This document shows, piece by piece, positions 15,175 through 22,682 of a stretch of DNA of 39,609 bases. The stretch covers positions 1-39,609 of the forward strand of contig PCVW01000057.1 in assembly GCA_002787095.1 (NCBI GenBank), read 5' to 3'. The stretch is from Candidatus Omnitrophica bacterium CG11_big_fil_rev_8_21_14_0_20_64_10. Lineage in GTDB: Bacteria; Omnitrophota; Gorgyraeia; 1-14-0-20-64-10. Each line of letters opens with the position of its first letter. Position 1 is the stretch's first letter. A model generated the notes under the pieces. It was not told the DNA's origin, ran no database searches, and saw nothing but the letters and a program-made list of their open reading frames with translations. The position numbers were made by a program, and so were the translations under genes.

Positions 15175-16207
15175 ATGATGAACGGACCTTCCGGGCCTCG
15201 GAAAATCCTCATTTTCGGTCATTCCAACATCGGAGACGCCTGCTACGATCTGGCCGTAGTCAGCGCCCTCCACCGGCGGTTCCCTAAAGCCGAGATCGCC
15301 TTTCTGACCTCTCTGCGGGCCCGCAATGTGGTCGAGCACTATCCCGGCATCGGCGAGCTGATCGTCTACGACCGGAAATACCGGGACCGGGGCCTTAGAA
15401 AACGACTGGCGCTCATCCGAGCCTTGTCCCGAAAGGGATACGACCTGGCGGTGACCCTCAAAAAGAGCTGGATGGCCCGGTTTCTCGGAATCCCTCAGCG
15501 CTGGGACCTGGAGCCGTTTCTCAAAGGACGCCCCCCCCGAACACCTCCTCGACACCTATCTGGGTTTTCTCCGCTCCCGCGGCATCGAAACCGACAAAGC
15601 GGCCTTCGATTTCCGATTCACCGGAGCCGAAAAAGCGGTCGGCGACCGGATCCTCGAAGCGAACCGGATCCTCCCCGGCACGCCATTGGCGGCGATTCTG
15701 CCGGCCGCGGCCTGGTCTCTGAAGGGCTGGCCGACGGCCCGATGGAACGCGCTGGCCGAGGCGCTCAAAACCCGCTTCGGGGTCCGTTCGATCAGCGTTG
15801 CCAAACCGGGGGGCCGGCCGGCCGACAAGGCGGCGGCTCGGGAACTCTCGCCGGAGATCGTCCGAGCCGACAAAACCAGCCTCCGGGAGGCGATGGCCCT
15901 GATCCAGCGCTGTCGGCTCTTCATCGGCCCGGACTCGAGCCTGCTGCATCTGGCCAGCTGCATGGGCGTCGAGAGCATTGGCCTGTACGGGCCGACCTCT
16001 CCGGGAAAATTCTATCCCTATTTCCACAAGGAGAACACCGTCACAACCGACAGGAAGCTGGACTGCATGCCTTGTTACCCGAGATTCGAAAACTTTCCCT
16101 GCGGCAAGGAACCGCATCGGCTTTACGGGGTCTGCATGGAATCCCTGTCGGTCGAGAAGGTGCTGGCGGCGGCCGAAGGGCGGCTCCAGGCGGTGGGGGC
16201 GGCCTGA
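15175..16207 (+). CDS. Glycosyltransferase family 9 (heptosyltransferase-like), frame-broken at a C8 run
   Basis: The gene reads in frame 1 from MMNGPSGPRKILIFGHSNIG to a run of eight C at 15531-15538, then continues in frame 2 (EHLLDTYLGFL onward) to TGA at 16205-16207. Deleting one C joins both parts into a normal GT9 protein of about 343 residues: N-terminal GHSNIGDACYD, C-terminal IGPDSSLLHLAS with LYGPTSPGKFYPY, and a Cys-rich CMPCYPRFENFPCG segment. GT9 enzymes add ADP-heptose or related sugars to the LPS core at the inner membrane. The break is either a homopolymer sequencing error, a phase-variable tract or a recent mutation. The track's 15130-16773 ORF is an artefact of this frameshift. 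DUF4254 follows with a TGATG junction. Confidence 0.8.
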
Positions 16208-16773
16208 TGGCAGAGACTTTGGGCAGTCTGGTCGACAAGCTCTCGATCAGGCAGATCCGGGAAATAACCCTCAAGGAGATGCTGAAGAAGGCCGGCCCGA
16301 AAAGAGGAGCGGAGATTCGGGCCAAGCTGGCCCCGCTGAAGCGCCAGCTCGAAGCCCTGCGATCGGAGATCGATGCCTATCTGACGGCGGCGGCCGCCGG
16401 ACGGGCTCCGCTGAGGGACGAGAAACTCAAGCTGTACAACAAGCCGGAGCAGATGAACCGGATCGGCACGCTCCGTTCGGTGGCCGAAACAGTCGGATCG
16501 CTGGCTCGGAAGAACTTGGAGCTCTGGCGGCTGGAGGACGAGGCCCGGCGGAAGGACATTTCCTTAGCGCGGGTGGGAAAGGTGAAGCAGAAGATCGACG
16601 CGGCGAATCAACAGCGGAACGACCTGATTGACAAGGTGGACGAGCTGCTGGCCAAGCAGTTCCCCGGAAGAAGGCGACGGCGGACCGAGAAAGCTATAGC
16701 CCGGCGGCCAGCAGATGCTCCCGGAACAGCACCGCCAGCCCGAGGAAGGCGAAGAAGCCGACCACGTCGGTGA
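16207..16773 (+). CDS. DUF4254 family protein
   Basis: A 188-residue helical protein starting MAETLGSLVDKLSIRQIRE; the second conserved block is LELWRLEDEARRKD, and a VKQKIDAANQQRNDLIDKVD block follows. These are the recognisable features of DUF4254, a family of unknown function often found beside LPS glycosyltransferases, as here with GT9. ATG overlaps the GT9 stop (TGATG), so translation is coupled. The last ~35 residues are Arg/Pro/Ala-rich and lie antisense to the mgtE 3' end (80-bp convergent overlap). If the reading frame slipped by +1 near the Arg-rich GGAAGAAGGCGACGG, a stop at 16697-16699 would end the gene back to back with mgtE. The tail is therefore doubtful. Confidence 0.75.
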   Translation: MAETLGSLVDKLSIRQIREITLKEMLKKAGPKRGAEIRAKLAPLKRQLEALRSEIDAYLTAAAAGRAPLRDEKLKLYNKPEQMNRIGTLRSVAETVGSLARKNLELWRLEDEARRKDISLARVGKVKQKIDAANQQRNDLIDKVDELLAKQFPGRRRRRTEKAIARRPADAPGTAPPARGRRRSRPRR

Positions 16774-18097
16774 CCGTGGTCAGGATGATGTTGGCCGACT
16801 GGGCCGGGTCCCGTCCCATCGCCTTGAGGGCCAGCGGGATCAGCGCCCCCGAGAAGCCGGCCACCACCAAGTTGACCACCATCCCGAGCCCCACGACCAG
16901 CCCCAGATAGGCGTTCCCCTTCCAAGCCCAGGAGACGCCGGCCACGACGACGCCGATCACCATGCCGCTGACCAACCCAACCGCGGTCTCCTTGAGGACC
17001 GCCTGCCGGGCCTTGCCGGGAGAGATCTCCCGCATGACCAGCCCCCGCATCACGACCGCCAGGGACTGGGCGCCGGCGTTGCCCCCCTGCCCGGCGACGA
17101 CCGGCAGGAAGACCGCCAGCACCGTGATCTCGGCGATCACATCCTGGAACAGGGCCACGACGGCAGCCGCCAGGAAGGCGGTGATCAGGTTGATGTGCAA
17201 CCAGGGCAGCCGCAGTTTGAGGGACTCCTTCAGCGGGGTGGAGACCCGCTCATCGCCGGCCAAACCGAAGATCTTCTGGATGTCCTCGGTTCCCTCCTCC
17301 TGCACCTCCTTGAGCAGCCGCTCGGTCTTGACGACGCCGAGCAGCCGGTTTTCACTGTCCACGACGGGCGCGGCGAAATACCCCCGCTTGGAAAGGAGGT
17401 TGGCCACCTCTTCCCGGTCGGTGAAGCCGCTGATCGAGAAGACATCCTTCCGAACCACCGATTCCAGCATCTCCTCCCCGGAGGCCAGCAGCAGATCCCG
17501 CATGTTGAGCACCCCGGTCAACCGTCCCTCGGCGTCCACGACATAGACATAGGAGAAGAGGACCTTCCGCTTCGCCAGCGCCCGGATCCGGTGGACCGCG
17601 TCCCGCACCTTCACATCGGTGTGAAACGCCAGGAAATCCGTGGACATGATCCGCCCGGCGCTGTCCTCGGGATAGCTGAGCATCTCAGCGATCTGCCGCT
17701 TGGCCCTCTCCGGCAGCGCGTCCAGCATCTTGGCCCGCTGCTCGGCGCCCAGTTCCGCGAAGACGGCCGCTCCCTGCTGGGGGGTCAGCTGCTCGATGAT
17801 CTCAACGAAGTGATTGGACGGAAGCTTCTGAAGCATGCCGACCGCGTAGGCCGGCTGCAGATAGGGAAAGATGCGGGCCGCGACATTGCCCGGCAGCGCC
17901 TCCAGAACCCGCAGCCCGTCCGCGGCATCCATCGTCTCCAAGGTATGGGCGGCGACGGCCGGATCGGCGTCGAAGAACTTCTGGACCAGCGGCAGGAGAG
18001 CCGTCGACTTGGTCACCGCGCCGTCTCCGATTGCGCGCGTCTCATGCCCCTTATTCTCGTTGATCTCCTCTCCCGGCGCAAGTCTTCCACTCGGCAT
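16694..18097 (-). CDS. mgtE: MgtE-type divalent cation transporter
   Basis: A 467-residue MgtE/SLC41 protein: an N-terminal superhelical domain (roughly residues 30-140), two CBS domains (from about IMSTDFLAFHTD to GVVKTERLL), a linker helix and five C-terminal membrane helices. Family motifs VVAGQGGNAGAQSLAVVMRG and GRDPAQSANIILTTVTD line the pore. It passes Mg2+ and can also carry other divalent ions such as Mn2+, Co2+ or Zn2+. It is the last gene of the minus-strand metal island, 12 bp after the permease. The start is uncertain: ATG 18097 has no good SD, while GTG at 18016, preceded by GGAG, would give a more typical MgtE N-terminus. Confidence 0.93.
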   Translation of the reverse strand: MPSGRLAPGEEINENKGHETRAIGDGAVTKSTALLPLVQKFFDADPAVAAHTLETMDAADGLRVLEALPGNVAARIFPYLQPAYAVGMLQKLPSNHFVEIIEQLTPQQGAAVFAELGAEQRAKMLDALPERAKRQIAEMLSYPEDSAGRIMSTDFLAFHTDVKVRDAVHRIRALAKRKVLFSYVYVVDAEGRLTGVLNMRDLLLASGEEMLESVVRKDVFSISGFTDREEVANLLSKRGYFAAPVVDSENRLLGVVKTERLLKEVQEEGTEDIQKIFGLAGDERVSTPLKESLKLRLPWLHINLITAFLAAAVVALFQDVIAEITVLAVFLPVVAGQGGNAGAQSLAVVMRGLVMREISPGKARQAVLKETAVGLVSGMVIGVVVAGVSWAWKGNAYLGLVVGLGMVVNLVVAGFSGALIPLALKAMGRDPAQSANIILTTVTDVVGFFAFLGLAVLFREHLLAAGL

Positions 18098-18109
18098 CCT
18101 GGGCGCCGG

Positions 18110-18925
18110 TCATTGCCGCAACCGGCGGAGGACGGCGCAGAAAACCAGAGCCGCCCCGAAGACGCAGACGATCGTCGCCCCGGTCGGCAGGTCCCAGAAA
18201 AAACTGGCGGCCACTCCGGCAACGCTGGCCGCCGCCCCAACCCCCCAGCCGACCGCCAACCGCCGGCCGACCGTCTCCGCCAGCAGGGCGCCGCAGATCG
18301 CCGGCACGATCAGGAAGGAGAAGACGACGAGGACCCCGGCCATCTCGACCGAGCTGGTCACGACGAGCCCAAAAGTGGCGTAAAAGAGGAAATCCCACCA
18401 CCGGACCCGCAGCCCCTTCTCGAACGCCTGTTCATGATCCCGGGAGATCAGAAGCAGCGGCCTCCGGGCGAACCAGTGCAGCAGGCCGATCCCGCCGTAG
18501 ATCAACGCCACCTTGGCGATCTGGGGCCAGCCGACGAACAGGAGATGCCCGACAAGCAGGGCCTTGAGCTCCTCCCCCCCTTCCGGCGCCCGGGCCAGCA
18601 CCAGGATCGCCGCCGAGGCGGCCACCGCATAGACGACGCCGATCAGCGCTTCCTGCGGAATCACCGGTTTTCGAAATCGGGTCGCCGCGAAGATGCCGGC
18701 CCCCACGAGAGTCAACGCCAGCGCAATCCCATAACTCTGCGCCGAATGGAGCCCGAACCCCCAGAGGAAACCGAGCGTCGCACCGAAGGCGGCGATCTGC
18801 GCCAGCGCCAGATCCACGAAGATCACCTCCCGCTGGATCACATGGAGACCGAGGTAGGCATGGATCCCGGTCAGCACGAGGCAGGCGGCGAAGGGAGCCG
18901 CCATCAGCTGAAGGAACTCACTCAT
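18110..18925 (-). CDS. Metal (Zn/Mn) ABC transporter permease, ZnuB/TroC family
   Basis: A 271-residue polytopic membrane protein of the ABC-3 family. EVIFVDLALAQIAAFGATLG corresponds to the 'SHA(A)' region of ZnuB, and SFLIVPAICGALLAE is the conserved late segment. It should form the channel of a binding-protein-dependent importer for Zn2+ or Mn2+. Start: ATG 18925 overlaps the end of the binding-protein gene by 8 bp (ATGAGTGA); the longer track start is not needed. No ATPase is in this operon, so it must borrow one, most simply the ATPase of the divergent operon 4 kb away. Its sequence is clearly different from the second permease at 23443, so the two are not a recent duplication. Confidence 0.9.
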   Translation of the reverse strand: MSEFLQLMAAPFAACLVLTGIHAYLGLHVIQREVIFVDLALAQIAAFGATLGFLWGFGLHSAQSYGIALALTLVGAGIFAATRFRKPVIPQEALIGVVYAVAASAAILVLARAPEGGEELKALLVGHLLFVGWPQIAKVALIYGGIGLLHWFARRPLLLISRDHEQAFEKGLRVRWWDFLFYATFGLVVTSSVEMAGVLVVFSFLIVPAICGALLAETVGRRLAVGWGVGAAASVAGVAASFFWDLPTGATIVCVFGAALVFCAVLRRLRQ

Positions 18926-19853
18926 CGGGCGACCTTCCCTCCAGCGCCGAGAGGATTTCCCGGACATTGTGGTCCATCATCCCCAGATAGTCGCCGCACT
19001 CCGGCTTCTCACCGACATTCTGGCAAAGGGTGACGACTCGAACGCCGGTCTTGCGCCGCAGCGCCTCGGCGGCGGCCGGCGGATCGTAGCCGGCCTGCAG
19101 GATCGCCCGGACCCCCTGCTCCCGGATGCGGCCTTCCGCCCGCAGGATCTGCTGGGGGGTCGGCGGGATGCCGGGCTTGGGCTCCAGGAACAGCTCCGTT
19201 TTCAACCCCAGGAACGCCTCCAGGTAGGGCCAGGCGTCGTGATAGCAGATCACCTCCATCCCCCGGCCGCCGGCAGCGGCCCGAGCCCATCGCTGGCGGG
19301 CCTGTTCCAGTTCCTTCAGAAAATCGTCCAGCCGACGCTGATAGTCGGCCGCGTGGGCCGGATCAATCTGAGATAGTTTCCCGGCAATGCTCCGAGCCAG
19401 GATCGGACCGTTCTGCGGCCCGGCCCAGTAATGGGGATTGCCGTAGAGGTGAATGTCCCCCTCGGCCCGGGAGACCGACCCGATTGGAACGCCCAATAGG
19501 GAAACCCCCCGGGAGAGGTCCAACTCCCGTTCGCCCCCCGGCCGCACGGCCGGGTTGCCGGCGGCGTCCACCAGCGGCCATCGCCACAGCTCCAGATCCA
19601 GCCCCGCGTGAATGAACAGATCGGCTTTCTTGACCTTCAACACATCGCTGGGCCTGGGCTCGATGAAGTGCGGGTTGAACCGGGGGGAGGCCACATGGGA
19701 CGCCTCCACCCGGTCGCCGCCGATCGTTTTGACCAGATCAGAGAAGGTGGAGAGAGTCGCCACCACTTTCAGCGGTTTCTCAGCCCGGGCGGGAGCGGCC
19801 CACGCCGCTCCCAGCCCCAGCGCCAACAGAACTCCGAAAAGATTCCTGAACAT
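18918..19853 (-). CDS. Metal ABC transporter substrate-binding protein (TroA/ZnuA cluster 9)
   Basis: A 311-residue periplasmic binding protein with signal peptide (MFRNLFGVLLALGLGAAWAA, cut near ARA-E). Likely metal ligands of cluster 9 proteins are visible: His in NPHFIEPRPSD, His in GNPHYW, His in YHDAWPYLE, and an acidic residue in AGYDPPAAAE. There is no His/Asp-rich loop such as E. coli ZnuA has, so metal choice (Zn or Mn) cannot be read directly. Start at ATG 19853 (GAGAGGAG SD upstream); the track's longer start adds 20 residues before the signal peptide. It lies between a porin and a permease in one operon. The second binding protein, at 21843, is only distantly similar. Confidence 0.9.
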   Translation of the reverse strand: MFRNLFGVLLALGLGAAWAAPARAEKPLKVVATLSTFSDLVKTIGGDRVEASHVASPRFNPHFIEPRPSDVLKVKKADLFIHAGLDLELWRWPLVDAAGNPAVRPGGERELDLSRGVSLLGVPIGSVSRAEGDIHLYGNPHYWAGPQNGPILARSIAGKLSQIDPAHAADYQRRLDDFLKELEQARQRWARAAAGGRGMEVICYHDAWPYLEAFLGLKTELFLEPKPGIPPTPQQILRAEGRIREQGVRAILQAGYDPPAAAEALRRKTGVRVVTLCQNVGEKPECGDYLGMMDHNVREILSALEGRSPDE

Positions 19854-19916
19854 GCTGTGAGTGCTCCTCTCTGTCATTTCGGTGGCGTCAACCCCAGCTC
19901 CAGATGACCGCATGGG

Positions 19917-21185
19917 TCACTGCAGCTGGTGCTTGTGGGCGCCGATCGCGATCGTCCCCTGCAGCATGAAGCGGTCGTCGTTGCCCCCTTCCGCCTCCTC
20001 GACATGCTGGTATTGAACCCGCCAGCAAGCGAACTCACTTTGGAAGAAGGTCAGATACCCGCTCCAGGCCGTGTCTCCGTTGCGGACGGCCGTCGAGTCA
20101 TCCACCGGCTCGACATAGTCAAACCGGCCACCGATCCCCCACCGGGGGGAAAGCCGGTAATCGAACAAGGAGTAGAAACCGAGCGGGTTGTTGGGCAGAC
20201 CCTCGGTGTCGTCCCGGAACTGAAAATATCCCTCGCTCTGCCACTTGACCTTGTTGGTCGGGTTGAAGTGGTGGATTAGCGTGGCGTCCACCCCCGCCGC
20301 CTGCCGGTCCAGACGGCTCTCGGCGTCGGCGCTGCCGGCCAGATAGGTCCCCCCCAACTCAAAGCTGGTGGCGTCGGACACATCGAAGAAATTTTTCAGA
20401 TGCGCGTAGGTGGAGGGTTTCCGGCGGGTCTCCCCGAACAGGTTCCCCCCTTCCCCGATCCCCCCCTCCATGACGCCGGCCGTCAACTCCTGGGTCAGAG
20501 GACCGGCCATCGCCGGCAGGAAGCGGGAGATTTCCAAACCGGTCCGAAACAGTCCCTCCACCCCAAGGAACTGCTGCACCACCAGCGGCTCATCGACCGT
20601 GTCCAACTGGTCCCGATGGACCGCCGTGGCCTTGCCGATTTTGGGCCGCATCCGGCCGATCCGACCCTTCCACTCCCACGGAAGCCCCCAATGGGAGATG
20701 TAAGCTTCCTCGATCGAAACTTCCTCGAAGTCGGAAAGGGTGATCGTGCTGTCGAACCGGCTGTAGGGGTCAATATCATGCCCGATCGCCAGCTCCATCT
20801 CCCGAACCGAGATCTTGTCGTTCCCCTCAGCGTCCTCCTTGGACTGGGAGAGACTGGCGACCACATCGGCCACCAGCCCGATCTCCGGATTGAAGGCCTG
20901 CAGGCCGCTTTGGGCTCCATAGGTGGCCACCCGCCCGGCCGGTCCGACCGGCCGGCCCGGCGCCGGCACAGCCCCGGCCGGGACAGCCGGCGGCTGAGCG
21001 CGCAGCTCGGCGTTGACCTGCTTCAGTTCGTCAATCTGCCCCTGCTGGGATCGGACGAGTCCTTTGAGCTCATCAACTGAGCGGCGCAGTTCCCGCAGCT
21101 CCGCCGAAATGTCCGAATCGGCGAGGGCCGGACCGGACAGCGCCCACAGAAGAACCGCCGCCAAAAATAGATGAAAGAAACGCAT
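19917..21185 (-). CDS. Outer-membrane porin-like protein with N-terminal coiled coil
   Basis: A 422-residue exported protein: signal peptide MRFFHLFLAAVLLWALSGPA-LA, then a coiled coil (ELRELRRSVDELKGLVRSQQ and onward, about residues 25-60), a Pro/Ala-rich linker, and a long beta-rich region with alternating aromatic/polar residues, resembling phosphate-selective or carbohydrate porins. The last residue is Gln, not the canonical C-terminal Phe, but the final strand (FMLQGTIAIGAHKHQLQ) is amphipathic. I infer a trimeric or coiled-coil-tethered barrel in the outer membrane. Its place between a metal-binding peptide gene and a metal ABC binding protein suggests it admits metal ions or a metal complex. 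The true start is ATG 21185 with AAGGAG 8 nt upstream. Confidence 0.75.
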   Translation of the reverse strand: MRFFHLFLAAVLLWALSGPALADSDISAELRELRRSVDELKGLVRSQQGQIDELKQVNAELRAQPPAVPAGAVPAPGRPVGPAGRVATYGAQSGLQAFNPEIGLVADVVASLSQSKEDAEGNDKISVREMELAIGHDIDPYSRFDSTITLSDFEEVSIEEAYISHWGLPWEWKGRIGRMRPKIGKATAVHRDQLDTVDEPLVVQQFLGVEGLFRTGLEISRFLPAMAGPLTQELTAGVMEGGIGEGGNLFGETRRKPSTYAHLKNFFDVSDATSFELGGTYLAGSADAESRLDRQAAGVDATLIHHFNPTNKVKWQSEGYFQFRDDTEGLPNNPLGFYSLFDYRLSPRWGIGGRFDYVEPVDDSTAVRNGDTAWSGYLTFFQSEFACWRVQYQHVEEAEGGNDDRFMLQGTIAIGAHKHQLQ

Positions 21186-21250
21186 GGAAAAGCTCCTTAT
21201 CGTCTTGTCCTTCCGGAGATCGTTCCCGGGAAGAACGGAGTGAATGAATG

Positions 21251-21541
21251 CTAGACAGAAAAGGAGCCGGCGGGCGGCGAGCGGCCGGTCCGGGTGATGC
21301 GGAAAGGCGGGCGGAACTGGCCGGATTCCGGAATCGGGATCCGGGCGACAACCAGGAACGACGGGGCCGCTCCAGGACCGGGGGGAACCCCCTCCGGAGA
21401 GACCGTGTGGGCGGCGCAGGAAAAACAATGCTCCTGAGAAGCATGATCGAAATGCAGATGGGGGGAGAGGCCGGCGGTCGTCAAAAGAAGCAGCACCGCC
21501 GATAGAAGGAGACGACCGGACAAGGAACGATTCAGCGTCAT
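21251..21541 (-). CDS. Small exported His/Cys-rich protein
   Basis: A 96-residue protein of unknown function. A signal peptide or anchor (SGRLLLSAVLLLLTTAGLSP) is followed at once by HLHFDHASQEHCFSCAAH, which packs five His (28, 30, 33, 38, 45) and two Cys (39, 42) into 18 residues, a very plausible Zn2+, Cu2+ or Co2+ binding site. The rest is Pro/Gly/Arg-rich and probably unstructured. It resembles small DUF2946-type exported peptides only in general layout. The ATG overlaps the stop of the regulator gene (ATGA), so the two are translationally coupled. I infer a periplasmic metal buffer or chaperone for the neighbouring porin and binding protein. Confidence 0.7.
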   Translation of the reverse strand: MTLNRSLSGRLLLSAVLLLLTTAGLSPHLHFDHASQEHCFSCAAHTVSPEGVPPGPGAAPSFLVVARIPIPESGQFRPPFRITRTGRSPPAGSFSV

Positions 21542-21798
21542 CGCTGCTCGCAGACGATCGTCACTTCGTGGCAGTCGCGGCATTCCTTGAGGCGGTGGCT
21601 GCGGGAAAATTCCTCCCAGTGCTCCCGCTTCTGCGGGCTCAGCGTGCCGGTCCCCTTGCAGAGGGGGCAGCTGTTCTGAAGCGCCGAGAGAATCGCCTGC
21701 CGGATGAAGACCGAGCGGTTCTCAATCCCCCGCATCTGCTCCAGCAGCGCGGCGTCCACCTTGAAGGTGACCACTTCCTGTTTCTGCGATTTTGGCAT
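21538..21798 (-). CDS. Ribbon-helix-helix regulator with C-terminal zinc-ribbon-like tail
   Basis: An 86-residue protein. Residues 7-41 form a CopG/Arc/NikR-type ribbon-helix-helix: QEVVTFKVDAALLEQM, then ENRSVFIRQAILSAL. Residues 44-83 carry C44-P-L-C47-KGTGTL and C73-R-D-C76-H with a further C83 and nearby His60/His69/His77, a plausible Zn-ribbon or metal sensor. It leads the minus-strand metal operon and diverges from the second ABC operon, with a palindrome between them. I infer a metal-responsive repressor, taking the role Zur or MntR has elsewhere. The ATG at 21798 has AGGAG 9 nt upstream; the track's TTG start (21804) is too near the SD. It could instead act on another signal such as redox state. 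Confidence 0.83.
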   Translation of the reverse strand: MPKSQKQEVVTFKVDAALLEQMRGIENRSVFIRQAILSALQNSCPLCKGTGTLSPQKREHWEEFSRSHRLKECRDCHEVTIVCEQR

Positions 21799-21810
21799 TG
21801 CCAAGCGCTC

Positions 21811-21849
21811 CTGACATGGTAGAGTAGTACCTTGTAATACTCATGTCAA
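21811..21849. promoter_or_regulatory. Overlapping divergent promoters with palindromic operator of the metal island
   Basis: Plus strand: CTGACA (21811-21816), 16-nt spacer, TGTAAT (21833-21838), 4 nt before the binding-protein ATG. Minus strand: TTGACA (21849-21844), 17-nt spacer, TACTCT (21826-21821). Lying across both is GAGTAgTAC-ctt-GTAaTACTC (21822-21842), a 21-bp palindrome with one mismatch pair. An outer TGACATG/CATGTCA pair (21812-21818, 21842-21848) is centred two bases away. A protein bound at 21822-21842 would cover both promoters. Confidence 0.65.
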
Positions 21850-22682
21850 GCCGAATTCTTGCTTTCATCCTGCTGGCCGGACTGGCCGGCGCGGGCTCCG
21901 GGACGGCGGCCGCCGAGGAAAAACCGATGGTCGCCGTCTCGATCCTGCCTCAGGCCGACCTCGTCGAGCGGCTGGCCGGCGACCTCGTCGCCGTGGAGGT
22001 CATGCTGCCGCCGGGAGCCAACCCCCACACCTTCGAGCCGACGCTGCAGCAGATGCGAGCCGTCTCCAGAGCGCGGCTGTATTTCAAGGTGGGCCACTCC
22101 CATTTCCTGTTCGAGCGGGTTTGGCTCAATCGACTGTTGGAGCAGAACCGGCGGATGACCGTCGTCAACTGCGCCGAAGGGCTGGCGCTGAAGCCGGACG
22201 ACCCCCACCTTTGGCTCTCCCCCCCCATCGTTCGGGAGATGGCCATCCGGACCGCCGGCGGCCTGCAAGCGCTGCTGCCGGAACATCGGCAGCGGATCGA
22301 AGCCAGGCTGGGAAAACTGCTGGTCGAGATCGACGACCTGGACCGGGAAATCCGGGAGATCCTCAAGCCGCACAAGGGCCGGGCCTTCCTGGTCTTTCAT
22401 CCGGCCTGGGGATACTTCGCCGACGCCTACGGGCTAACCCAGATCGCGATCGAGGAGGAGGGGAAGGAGCCCAGCGCGGCCATGCTGGCCCGCCGAATTG
22501 ACGAGGCCAAGGAACGGGGCATCCAGACGGTCTTCACGCAGACGCAAACCTCCCAGATCGCGGCCCGGGAGGTGGCCGACGCCCTCGGCGGGAATGTGGT
22601 CCCGATCGATCCCCTGGCCCGGGATTGGGCGGCCAACCTGCGCCGTGCCGCCCGGGCGCTGGAAAAATCCTTCCGCCGATGA
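21843..22682 (+). CDS. znuA: Metal ABC transporter substrate-binding protein (ZnuA/TroA family)
   Basis: A 279-residue periplasmic protein with signal peptide (RILAFILLAGLAGAGSGTAA, cut near AAA-E). Metal ligands of cluster 9 appear as His in GANPHTFEPT, His in DPHLWLSP and His in FHPAWGYFA. The fourth position reads TQTQTSQIAA, with Gln where Glu/Asp is common. Three His favour Zn2+ over Mn2+, but this is inference. No His-rich loop. It starts a compact three-gene operon with ATGA overlaps to the ATPase and then the permease. There is no SD; the -10 box is only 4 nt from the ATG, so the mRNA is likely leaderless or starts within the first codon or two. Confidence 0.92.
   Translation: MSSRILAFILLAGLAGAGSGTAAAEEKPMVAVSILPQADLVERLAGDLVAVEVMLPPGANPHTFEPTLQQMRAVSRARLYFKVGHSHFLFERVWLNRLLEQNRRMTVVNCAEGLALKPDDPHLWLSPPIVREMAIRTAGGLQALLPEHRQRIEARLGKLLVEIDDLDREIREILKPHKGRAFLVFHPAWGYFADAYGLTQIAIEEEGKEPSAAMLARRIDEAKERGIQTVFTQTQTSQIAAREVADALGGNVVPIDPLARDWAANLRRAARALEKSFRR

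Noticed and set aside
15130-16773. Single 547-residue ORF spanning GT9 and DUF4254
   Set aside because: It joins the GT9 N-terminus, a meaningless Arg/Pro-rich out-of-frame stretch and DUF4254. The true GT9 C-terminus is in another frame (15686-16207).
21538-21804. TTG start of the RHH gene
   Set aside because: TTG at 21804 is only 3 nt from the SD; the ATG at 21798 has a 9-nt spacing.
21780-21850. Zur box (GTTATAACATAAC-like) in front of the ABC operon
   Set aside because: The palindrome GAGTAgTAC/GTAaTACTC does not match known Zur or MntR consensus, and the divergent gene is an RHH protein, so an RHH operator is preferred.
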